Assembly (NCBI GenBank): GCA_945835085.1 | Contig: CAMAIG010000109.1 | Span: 1-6,036 of the forward strand | Direction of reading: 5' to 3' | DNA from: an uncultured Ruminococcus sp. | Lineage (GTDB): Bacteria; Bacillota; Clostridia; Oscillospirales; Ruminococcaceae | Length of the DNA stretch: 6,036 bases | Part shown: positions 1 through 6,026 of the stretch, piece by piece | How the letters are laid out: each line of letters opens with the position of its first letter | Position numbering within the stretch: the first letter of the stretch is position 1 | Position numbers and translations under genes: made by a program | Notes under the pieces: model-generated | The model's database searches: none | What the model saw: the letters and a program-made list of their open reading frames with translations, nothing else | Told to the model about the DNA's origin: nothing

Positions 1-17
1 TGCTTAAAAAATTGTCT

Positions 18-51
18 GCAAGGCGGAGTATTCTGCCTTGCGTATTTTTTT
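18..51 (+). terminator. Rho-independent terminator of an upstream gene
   Basis: A perfect 7-bp stem (GCAAGGC at 18-24 with GCCTTGC at 35-41) extends inward by a G-U pair and two more pairs to leave a GTAT loop. It is followed by seven T at 45-51. This fits an intrinsic terminator for a gene ending left of the window; a TAA at 5-7 could be that gene's stop. An A-tract at 6-11 means it may also work on the other strand. It insulates the downstream promoter from readthrough. Confidence 0.88.
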
Positions 52-86
52 AAAAGCGAAAATGTTGCTATTTTGGGAAAATATTG

Positions 87-115
87 TTGACTTTTTTGTA
101 AATATGTATTATAAT
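87..115 (+). promoter_or_regulatory. Sigma-A promoter of the cyclase/lipoprotein pair
   Basis: TTGACT (87-92) and a perfect TATAAT (110-115) are separated by 17 bp, so this is a near-consensus housekeeping promoter. Transcription should begin near 121-123 and leave a short leader of about 40 nt before the ATG at 161. No riboswitch fits in so short a leader. Regulation, if any, would have to come from a repressor or activator site, and no clear operator is visible. Confidence 0.88.
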
Positions 116-160
116 GAAATTAATTGTAGCACTGAAATAAAACAAGGAGATCTATCGGAT

Positions 161-1669
161 ATGGCAGAGAAACGCAGAAATGAACATACAGCCCAGATCA
201 AGAAAATAAAGCTGTTCATGATATTCGGCTATGCTCTCATCATCATAGTCACCGCCTTCATGATATCCTATTTTACGGTAACAAAGAACGATGAAGTGCT
301 TAAAACCAAAACAAGTGAGCTTACCTATGCACTTAATATCCAGATGAAGCTCAATATCAATACATACCTTACAAAGCTTGAAGATACCGTCACTCTTGTA
401 TTCGGCAGCACCGAAGCCGCCGAGTATGACGCCACAAAGGAGGCTGAGGACGGTTACGACGCTCTTGCAACGGAAAAGGTTATTTCCGATAAGCTCAATG
501 AGCTTTGTCTGACGGAGAACTATGTGGATTTCTTCATAGTCTACGCAAACGATCACCCTGTTGGAAAGATGTCAAACGGCACAAGAAACCTTTACGGCGA
601 CAAGACCTATGAGATACTTTCCGAAACCATTACAAGACCCAGGACCAACGACGGCTGGTCCACAGGCTATAACGGGGATTTCAGAAGAATTTATTATGTC
701 AAGCGCATACACGAGAATGCTCTTCTTGTTGCGTCCTTCTATACAAATGAGCTTGCATCGGTTTTTGTACGCTCCGAAGATATGCGTGATACTACCGTAA
801 GGCTTGTCAGCGAAGATTACCGCATTATATATTCCAGCGCCGACGAGGAGCTTGGGGCAATGCTCAGCGATGATATGATGGGTCACATTGCAGGTATGTC
901 TGCGGCTACGATTATGAACGACGACTATCTTGTTACCGTCAACGGCTGCGGTGACAATTGGCATGTTATCTGTTCCGTTCCCACAAAAATAGTTCTTGCA
1001 GAGCGCAGGGAGGTCATTGTGTCAACAGTGATAATTTCCGTTCTGTCGGCTGTTCTGGCAATAATCCTCGGCACTGTTCTGTCCATATATGTTACAAACC
1101 CCGTTAACCACATAGTTAACAAGCTTGGCGACCAGGCAAGCATCGACAGGCTTACGGGAATTTACAACAAGCTCTCCTTTGAGGAAAACGCCGAGTATAT
1201 GCTCAAGAGTGCCAGAACGGACGAGCACCATGCCATTATCCTCATGGATATCGACAATTTCAAGGGCGTTAACGATAACCTCGGTCACAGCTACGGCGAC
1301 AAGGTACTTGCGGAAATAGGAAATATCCTCAGGCTCACCTTCGGTCACTCCGACTGCCTGGGACGAATAGGCGGAGATGAATTCTGCGTAATGCTCAATA
1401 TCCCCGAAAACGCTCAGTCAGAATATATGGAGCTGATAAACGATAAATGCCGCAGTCTGTGCGAGGCATTCCATTCAAACTATACAGGGGACGACGGCAG
1501 CTACAAGATATCCGCCAGCATCGGTGTGGCACTGTTTCCCGAGGACGGACGGGGCTTTTCGGAGCTTTATAAAAATGCCGACAAGGCACTCTATGCCTCT
1601 AAGCGAAAGGGCAAGGACACCTATACCATATTCCGTGACATAAGCGAGGAGGCTCAGAACAATGAATAA
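161..1669 (+). CDS. Membrane diguanylate cyclase with Cache-like extracellular sensor and GGDEF domain
   Basis: Predicted to make cyclic-di-GMP from two GTP in response to an external signal (502 aa). Residues 18-40 form a first membrane helix, 41-284 an extracellular region in the size range of a double-Cache sensor, and 285-311 a second helix. A linker of about 15 residues, too short for a HAMP domain, leads to GGDEF at about 327-495. Visible motifs are DRLTGIYNK (329-337), the Mg2+-binding D363 within DIDNFK, N371 and D380 (guanine contacts by alignment to PleD), and GGDEF at 404-408, so it looks catalytically active. The inhibitory I-site should be RxxD but reads GHSD (395-398), with the Arg missing. 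The start at 161 has AAGGAGA at 144-150. The open frame runs back to 38, but that ATG lies upstream of the promoter and cannot be used. The 3' end overlaps the lipoprotein gene by 8 bp. The cyclase domain is certain; the Cache assignment is based on topology and general sequence character. Confidence 0.93.
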   Translation: MAEKRRNEHTAQIKKIKLFMIFGYALIIIVTAFMISYFTVTKNDEVLKTKTSELTYALNIQMKLNINTYLTKLEDTVTLVFGSTEAAEYDATKEAEDGYDALATEKVISDKLNELCLTENYVDFFIVYANDHPVGKMSNGTRNLYGDKTYEILSETITRPRTNDGWSTGYNGDFRRIYYVKRIHENALLVASFYTNELASVFVRSEDMRDTTVRLVSEDYRIIYSSADEELGAMLSDDMMGHIAGMSAATIMNDDYLVTVNGCGDNWHVICSVPTKIVLAERREVIVSTVIISVLSAVLAIILGTVLSIYVTNPVNHIVNKLGDQASIDRLTGIYNKLSFEENAEYMLKSARTDEHHAIILMDIDNFKGVNDNLGHSYGDKVLAEIGNILRLTFGHSDCLGRIGGDEFCVMLNIPENAQSEYMELINDKCRSLCEAFHSNYTGDDGSYKISASIGVALFPEDGRGFSELYKNADKALYASKRKGKDTYTIFRDISEEAQNNE

Positions 1670-2912
1670 GCTTAAATTCCTCTCTCTGACAGCTGCCGCT
1701 CTTATGCTCACAGCCTGTGCAAAGGAGCCTGTTATCCTCGAACAGGACGAATATACCGAGATATCCCTTTCATGGTGGGGCAACGACAACCGCATAGAAT
1801 ATACTCTTGAAGCCATTAAACAGTTTGAGGAGCTTCACCCCGATATAAGGGTAAAATGCAGCTACACCGAATGGTCGGGCTATCAGACAAGAAACAAGAT
1901 ATACATGGCGTCCCACACCGAGTCCGACGTTATGCTCATAAATTTTGCATGGCTCGATCAGTTTTCTTCCGACGGCAGCGGTTATTATGACATAAGCACA
2001 TTGGGAGAATATATTGACCTCAGTCAGTTTTCCGAAAGCGAGCTTGAATTCGGCATGAGAAACGGCAAGCTAAACGCCATTCCCATTGCCCTCAATACCA
2101 TGACAGTTTATTTCAATAAATCCGTTTATGACAGCTTCGGGCTTGAAATCCCCAGGACCTGGGAGGACCTTTTCAATGCCGCAAGGGTCATGGACGATGA
2201 GCATTATCCCATGTCAATGTCGGCAAAATCCGCACTTTTCTATACCATTGCATATACCGAGCAGACAACGGGAAAGCGAATGATGACAGAGGACGGAAAG
2301 CTCAATTTCGATAAGTCCGACTTAGCGATAATGCTTGACTTTTATAAAAAGCTTGTGAATGAGAATGTTATTCCTCAGGTGGAGTATTTTGAAAGAAACA
2401 ATCTGAAGGAAGGCAGCTACGGCGGAGTTGTGGCATGGCTAAGCGACGCAAGCAGCTATATGGGTCCCGCTCAGGAGGCAGGCTATGAGGCAGTTATCGG
2501 TGAATATACAAGCAATGCCGAGGATAATATGGTGTGGTACACAAAGCCTGCTACCATGTATGCCATAAGCAGCAACACGGAGCATCCCAAGGAAGCTGCC
2601 ATTCTTCTCGATTATCTTCTTAACAGCCCGCAGATATCCGAGCTGCAGGGCATAGAAAAGGGTATTCCTCTCAGCCGTTCCTCCAGAAGCTATCTTGAGG
2701 AACACGATATGCTGAAAGGGCTTCAGTATGAGGCATTCTGCCGCATGAACGAGCATCTTGACTCCATGATACTCATAAACTCGTTTATGGAAAGCAGTGA
2801 CCTGTTAGAAGCCTTTCAGGAGGCATGGAATTCGGTGCTGTATGATAAAATGTCCACGGAAGAAAAGGCAGCGGAGCTTTATGATACATTAACGGAGCTG
2901 CTTGGAAAGTAA
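1662..2912 (+). CDS. Extracellular solute-binding lipoprotein (ABC sugar-binding family), orphan
   Basis: A 416-aa substrate-binding protein of the type that delivers sugars or oligosaccharides to ABC importers. The N-terminus has a lysine-containing start, a hydrophobic stretch and the lipobox LTAC, with lipidated Cys at 19, so the mature protein is anchored outside the membrane. Family-like segments include SWWGNDNR with a helix ending in FEELHPDIRV near the mature N-terminus, and GKLNAIPIALNTMTVYFNK followed by TWEDLF near 135-170, typical of SBP_bac_1/8 proteins. Length is normal for the family. The ATG overlaps the cyclase end by 8 bp, with AGGAGG at 1647-1652 and 9-nt spacing, so translational coupling is likely. 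No permease or ATPase gene follows; the next gene is convergent. It may share a transporter encoded elsewhere, or act as the ligand-binding partner of the upstream cyclase. The substrate cannot be told from sequence. Confidence 0.92.
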   Translation: MNKLKFLSLTAAALMLTACAKEPVILEQDEYTEISLSWWGNDNRIEYTLEAIKQFEELHPDIRVKCSYTEWSGYQTRNKIYMASHTESDVMLINFAWLDQFSSDGSGYYDISTLGEYIDLSQFSESELEFGMRNGKLNAIPIALNTMTVYFNKSVYDSFGLEIPRTWEDLFNAARVMDDEHYPMSMSAKSALFYTIAYTEQTTGKRMMTEDGKLNFDKSDLAIMLDFYKKLVNENVIPQVEYFERNNLKEGSYGGVVAWLSDASSYMGPAQEAGYEAVIGEYTSNAEDNMVWYTKPATMYAISSNTEHPKEAAILLDYLLNSPQISELQGIEKGIPLSRSSRSYLEEHDMLKGLQYEAFCRMNEHLDSMILINSFMESSDLLEAFQEAWNSVLYDKMSTEEKAAELYDTLTELLGK

Positions 2913-2946
2913 AAAAGAGCCGCACAGAAGCAAACCTGTGCAGCTC
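2911..2946 (-). terminator. Terminator for the leftward PH-domain transcript
   Basis: The hairpin pairs GAGC-C-GCACAG (2917-2927) with CTGTGC-A-GCTC (2936-2946), an 11-bp stem with one C/A mismatch and an 8-nt loop. The only homopolymer tail is the A-tract at 2911-2916, which becomes six T on the minus strand. As a terminator it therefore serves leftward transcription, not the adjacent lipoprotein gene. It partly overlaps that gene's stop codon and lies about 200 nt beyond the PH-protein stop. Confidence 0.7.
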
Positions 2947-2984
2947 ACAGTGTGTTGAAAAAAACAAAATGTTGAGCTAAACAG

Positions 2985-3048
2985 AAAATTCCTTTGCATA
3001 ATATGGCTACAATACTAACGTTACCGAGCCACAAAGCAAAGGAATTTT
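2985..3048. repeat. Exact 13-bp inverted repeat with nested stem
   Basis: AAAATTCCTTTGC (2985-2997) and GCAAAGGAATTTT (3036-3048) are perfect reverse complements 38 nt apart. Inside, TGGCT (3004-3008) pairs with AGCCA (3027-3031), and the apical loop contains the 8-bp palindrome TAACGTTA (3016-3023). As RNA this folds into a long interrupted stem. T runs at 3045-3049 and A runs at 2985-2988 could give weak bidirectional termination, but the long loop is unusual for a terminator. Confidence 0.7.
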
Positions 3049-3087
3049 TGCTATCTACCTAACGAGTTGGCTTCAGCGACACGCTGA

Positions 3088-3123
3088 GAGCTGCACACGA
3101 TCTCTTGTGTGCAGTTCTTTTTT
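3088..3123 (+). terminator. Rho-independent terminator of the cyclase/lipoprotein transcript
   Basis: GAGCTGCACAC (3088-3098) pairs with GTGTGCAGTTC (3107-3117), an 11-bp stem with one G-U wobble and an 8-nt loop, followed by six T at 3118-3123. The T-tract serves rightward transcription, about 175 nt beyond the lipoprotein stop. It reaches 2 nt into the stop codon of the convergent gene. Confidence 0.82.
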
Positions 3124-4573
3124 ACGAAAATTTTCTTCGGATAAGTCTTTCCGCTTCAATAATGGGAATGTTTCGTATCCTGTGACCGCCGATATACTCG
3201 GAATTGGTGTAAATAATAACATCGCATGACCTTGTGAAGCGCTGGAAAAAGGAGCTTGTTATCCTTATCTCAGAAACACGCTCAATGGGCACGCTTACAT
3301 TGTGAAAGGCATATCCGCTGCAATAGACCGCACATACGCTCCTGTCGGTTATGCCAAGCCCGTTGGTGCAGTATGCACACGCCTTTGCAAAAAGATACCA
3401 TACAGCAGGTATCTCTGCCATTACAACGAGAAACGCCTCCAGACTGTGCCAGCTGGGGAAAAGCATCAGCGACAAAAGCCCCAGAAATGGTATCACAATA
3501 ACAATAAGCCCTGCCTTCCAGATAAACCGCCATAAATAGGATATCCTCGGATTAACAGTGCCCTCGGGAACGGAAAAATCGGGCAGCAGCAGCCTTATAT
3601 CACGGTCGTCCTTGACTTTGCATATGGGAATGAACACGGGTATCTCATTCTTACGCTTGCCGTAGCCCGTGCAGTTAACGTGGAGGGAAGCTATCCCAAG
3701 CAGCTTCATAATAAGATTCTGCCGCATATCCGCCATGTTTATCTTTTCGCAGTTGATACAGTATGTCCTTTTTACGGCAAGTCCGCCCGAGATAATTATG
3801 CATTTGCCCCGTCTTGTGGCGGTAAAGCTCATATGCCTCATTATGGTTATGACAAAGGAGATAAGAAAGCCCACGCCGATTATCACGGAAATGGCAATGC
3901 CCGCAGGAGATATCCCCGAAATTAGCCTGCCTGCAAGATTTGCCACAGCATCGGAGAAATTATTCACCGCCAGCATAAATTCCCTTTCCAGCTGTTCCCC
4001 GATAATGTCCGCACCTCCCGAAAGCAGCGTGATAAGCAGAGCCACCCCCGAAATTGCCGATGAAAACAGCAGTGAAAATACTACCAGCACGGATTTTGAC
4101 ACCTTATAGGTATAGCCCGCCCTGTTTTCCTTTGTAAATACCTTTGAAAGCCCGTTGATGAGCATTCCTCTCTCGGGCTTTGAAATAATAAGGCTGATAT
4201 CCGCAAGGCTCCGTTTTCCCACAGCCGCATCTGTGTCCACATATATCCTTACCGCTCCCAGCCACGCATGAAAGAGATTTTGCTCGGTGGTAACAGCGCA
4301 CACCGCAGAATAAGGAATAACAAGGCTTTTCTTCATAAATGCGCCTGTCTTTACCGATAGGTCCGAGTCCCCGATCTCGTAATAGGTGAAATACCATCTT
4401 ATGACCGCCGCCGCTATCATAACAGAAACGGCAAGGATATCCCACTCAGCTCCCTCTGCCCAGCGTGAAAAATCAAAGCTCAGCGATGCAAGTCCTCGTA
4501 TAAGAGGTATAAGCAGGAGCCAGAAGTTTTTTGTGGTATAGCCGATTATTGCCGCAGGGTGCTGCCGTTTCAC
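3122..4573 (-). CDS. YdbT-like multi-PH-domain membrane protein
   Basis: A 483-aa membrane protein matching the B. subtilis YdbT pattern in length (about 490 aa) and layout: three bacterial PH domains of the bPH2/DUF304 type, at about 62-145, 248-330 and 400-480, set between hydrophobic helices at about 16-32, 46-62, 161-186, 223-245, 352-372 and 381-398. PH-typical strands are visible, such as YEIGDSDLSVKTGAF, followed by VIPYSAV, and near the C-terminus LGITDRSVCAVY with VPIERVSEIRI. The biochemical role is unknown; in Bacillus the YdbS/YdbT pair has been linked to tolerance of certain antimicrobial peptides. The GTG start at 4573-4571 overlaps the TGA of the upstream partner (GTGA) and has GGAGGG at 4586-4581 with 7-nt spacing. 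No ATG fits better. The partners probably form one membrane complex, inferred from the overlap. Confidence 0.87.
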   Translation of the reverse strand: MKRQHPAAIIGYTTKNFWLLLIPLIRGLASLSFDFSRWAEGAEWDILAVSVMIAAAVIRWYFTYYEIGDSDLSVKTGAFMKKSLVIPYSAVCAVTTEQNLFHAWLGAVRIYVDTDAAVGKRSLADISLIISKPERGMLINGLSKVFTKENRAGYTYKVSKSVLVVFSLLFSSAISGVALLITLLSGGADIIGEQLEREFMLAVNNFSDAVANLAGRLISGISPAGIAISVIIGVGFLISFVITIMRHMSFTATRRGKCIIISGGLAVKRTYCINCEKINMADMRQNLIMKLLGIASLHVNCTGYGKRKNEIPVFIPICKVKDDRDIRLLLPDFSVPEGTVNPRISYLWRFIWKAGLIVIVIPFLGLLSLMLFPSWHSLEAFLVVMAEIPAVWYLFAKACAYCTNGLGITDRSVCAVYCSGYAFHNVSVPIERVSEIRITSSFFQRFTRSCDVIIYTNSEYIGGHRIRNIPIIEAERLIRRKFS

Positions 4574-5289
4574 ATCTCATCCCTCCGGTCTGTGTCATCA
4601 AAGCTAAGCTGTGAATCTGAGGGCATCTCCGTGAAGGAAAGCTGCTTATACTCGGAGAAATCCCCCACAAAATCGTCTATCTCCGACCTGCTGAACATAT
4701 CCGAATTGTCACGGTACTCATAATCTCCCGAATCCGACTGCATGACCGAGTATTTGCCCTTGTATTCGCTCCGAACAGGCTTTTCGGCAGCAGGCTTTTT
4801 ATCAAACCGCCTTGACAGCGACTCCATTATCTCAGCGCAGTCACTGTCGGAGAGAAACATCATGACTATCCTTCCCCCAAGGGCGTTAAGGCTTATAAAA
4901 TTAAAGCAGGTTATATCAGATCTGGGGAAGGATATCCGTGAAGCGTTCTGAACGGAGGAAAGCTTCATTATCCTTTTTGTTCGGGAAAACAGCCCCGAAG
5001 ACGCTGTTATTTCATTCTCCGTAACAGTGTATTTTATTGTCTTATACCACATGGGCAGCAAAATTACGATAAATATAATGTAAACCGATGCAAATACTAT
5101 CATCAAAGCAATAATAAGCTTTTCGGGCAGGCTTTTAACAGCTGTCATATCGGGCAGATACTGGGGAAATTTATCGCCGATATAGGATCTCAGGATATTA
5201 AGTGCGATAAGGATAACTATTGTAAGACCGAATGCCGCCGCAGAAAGGAACTTGCGTCCCTTTGGGTCGGAATAAAAGCTTTTATTCAA
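4570..5289 (-). CDS. YdbS-like PH-domain membrane protein with acidic C-terminal tail
   Basis: A 239-aa protein with two membrane helices (about 13-33 and 57-80) and one bPH2/DUF304 PH domain at about 81-163, including YTVTENEITASSGLFSRTKR and a basic, positively charged face. This is the layout of B. subtilis YdbS (about 160 aa), the usual partner of YdbT. Residues 164-239 are an extra polar, acidic, probably disordered cytoplasmic tail with QLSF repeated at 216-219 and 227-230. The start is TTG at 5289-5287: an in-frame TAG lies at 5319-5317, no in-frame ATG or GTG lies between, and AAGGAGGG (5304-5297) sits 7 nt upstream. It is the first gene of an overlapping pair and has its own promoter. 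Confidence 0.85.
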   Translation of the reverse strand: MNKSFYSDPKGRKFLSAAAFGLTIVILIALNILRSYIGDKFPQYLPDMTAVKSLPEKLIIALMIVFASVYIIFIVILLPMWYKTIKYTVTENEITASSGLFSRTKRIMKLSSVQNASRISFPRSDITCFNFISLNALGGRIVMMFLSDSDCAEIMESLSRRFDKKPAAEKPVRSEYKGKYSVMQSDSGDYEYRDNSDMFSRSEIDDFVGDFSEYKQLSFTEMPSDSQLSFDDTDRRDEM

Positions 5290-5326
5290 GTCACTGCCCT
5301 CCTTACCGCAATTTATCTATACAGAT

Positions 5327-5355
5327 ATTTTAACATATTTTTCCAAACATTGCAA
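5327..5355 (-). promoter_or_regulatory. Promoter of the PH-domain gene pair
   Basis: On the minus strand TTGCAA (5355-5350) and TAAAAT (5332-5327) are 17 bp apart, a good sigma-A match with the -10 region in an A/T-rich tract. Transcription would start near 5320, about 30 nt before the TTG start. The -35 hexamer lies 6 bp past the stop of the peptidase gene, so the pair can be transcribed alone or by readthrough from upstream. Confidence 0.7.
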
Positions 5356-5361
5356 TACCCG

Positions 5362-5934
5362 TCAGTCCTTCCACAGCCAAGGCTCCGCAAGACACTCAGC
5401 AAGGATAATTCCAAGGGTGACGGGGAGCATTATCCCCCGAATGAAACGGGATATAAAATATATTACCGCCGCCGTGCCGAAAAATACATCACATATCCGC
5501 TGAGCCTTGTCCATATCGGCACAGGGAAATACCGCTTCTCCAATGACCTTAATAAGCCTGCCGCCGTCAAGCATGGAAAAGGGCAGGAGATTAAAAAGGC
5601 ACAGTGCCATATTTACATAGCCAAACAGGCATTGTCCCGCCACGACGGCACATATGATGTTTACAATGCAGCCTGCCGATAATATGACCGCTTTTTTTAA
5701 GGGGCTTGTCCCCCATAAAGCTGCTGCTCTGAGGGAAATCCCGCCGCATCGGAATGTAAGCCCGTCGATTTTTATTCCCATGAGCTTCATAGCTATAATG
5801 TGCCCGCTTTCGTGAAGAAGGCAGGCGGGGAGCATATTCATTGCAAGCCCGGGGTCAGCCGCAGCAAGCCACGCCCATAATGCAAAAAAGCCGAAGGTGA
5901 ACCGTATCCTTACGTTTTTATAATAAAACTGCAC
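5362..5934 (-). CDS. Minimal M50 (site-2 protease type) intramembrane metallopeptidase
   Basis: A 190-aa polytopic membrane zinc protease. The active-site motif HESGH lies at 41-45 (zinc ligands H41 and H45, catalytic E42), and N115-x-x-P-x4-D123-G-G-R126 supplies the third ligand D123. SAGCIVN at 86-92 matches the conserved helix of the family. Hydrophobic helices span about 12-28, 30-50, 80-104, 106-121 and 150-178. The family cleaves membrane-embedded substrates such as anti-sigma factors or pro-sigma-K (SpoIVFB). This copy has only the core, with no PDZ or CBS domain, and is shorter than SpoIVFB (about 290 aa). It is cysteine-rich (nine Cys). The start is GTG at 5934-5932: an in-frame TGA at 5952-5950 rules out longer forms, and GAGG (5946-5943) is 8 nt upstream. 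Its substrate is unknown; the PH-domain neighbours are possible functional partners. Confidence 0.88.
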   Translation of the reverse strand: MQFYYKNVRIRFTFGFFALWAWLAAADPGLAMNMLPACLLHESGHIIAMKLMGIKIDGLTFRCGGISLRAAALWGTSPLKKAVILSAGCIVNIICAVVAGQCLFGYVNMALCLFNLLPFSMLDGGRLIKVIGEAVFPCADMDKAQRICDVFFGTAAVIYFISRFIRGIMLPVTLGIILAECLAEPWLWKD

Positions 5935-5954
5935 CCGTCCCGCCTCGTTTCAAT

Positions 5955-5983
5955 GGTATATTAATTATATGAACGCCTGTAAA
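5955..5983 (-). promoter_or_regulatory. Putative promoter of the M50 peptidase gene
   Basis: On the minus strand TTTACA (5983-5978) and TATACC (5960-5955) are 17 bp apart, giving 5/6 and 4/6 matches to consensus. A perfect TATAAT at 5969-5964 offers an alternative -10, but the hexamer 17 bp upstream of it (TACATA) is a poor -35. One of the two probably drives the gene, starting 15-30 nt before the GTG. Confidence 0.5.
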
Positions 5984-6007
5984 TACTATGTATGCCCCCA
6001 AGGGATT

Positions 6008-6026
6008 ATGATTACAAAATGATTAC
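6008..6026. repeat. Direct repeat ATGATTAC x2, 11-bp period
   Basis: ATGATTAC occurs at 6008-6015 and 6019-6026, separated by three bases, so the copies sit one helical turn apart. On the minus strand they read GTAATCAT and lie 25-48 bp upstream of the proposed -35 of the peptidase gene. This spacing suits tandem binding of a dimeric regulator, but two short A/T-rich copies could also be chance. Confidence 0.35.

Larger units (their letters stand above)
2910..3124. repeat. Structured intergenic block with imperfect terminal inverted repeats
   Basis: The first and last 18 bases of this block (2910-2927 and 3107-3124) are inverted copies matching at 15 of 18 positions, reading TAAAAAAGARCYGCACA then G or C. 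The TAA at each end is the stop codon of the flanking gene. Each end forms its own hairpin. Between them lie an AGCTCA/TGAGCT pair (2942-2947 with 2973-2978), an exact 13-bp inverted repeat (2985-3048) and a TCAGCG-ACA-CGCTGA hairpin (3073-3087). No gene is seen in it. It may be two related terminators flanking a structured insert, a MITE-like element, or a small RNA. Confidence 0.55.

Noticed and set aside
38..160. N-terminal extension of the cyclase from an ATG at 38
   Set aside because: The ATG lies inside the terminator and upstream of a near-consensus promoter at 87-115, so it would not be on the transcript; the ATG at 161 has a good ribosome site and places a proper first membrane helix near the N-terminus.
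116..160. Possible c-di-GMP or other riboswitch in the cyclase leader
   Set aside because: The predicted leader is only about 40 nt and shows no extended stems, too short for known riboswitch aptamers.
312..1140. HAMP domain between the second membrane helix and GGDEF
   Set aside because: A proline-containing NPVNHIV segment follows the helix as in a HAMP start, but only about 15 residues separate it from the GGDEF domain, far short of the roughly 50 needed.
1022..1816. Antisense open frames of 108 and 113 codons over the cyclase and lipoprotein genes
   Set aside because: They are opposite-strand shadows of well-supported genes, with no recognisable domain and no promoter or ribosome site that I could see.
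3669..4109. Rightward open frame of 146 codons inside the YdbT-like gene
   Set aside because: It lies wholly antisense to a gene with clear family features; its apparent length comes from the codon bias of the real gene.
5350..5682. Rightward open frame of 110 codons over the peptidase gene
   Set aside because: It is antisense to the HExxH/DGGR-bearing peptidase, covers that gene's conserved motifs, and shows no family resemblance.
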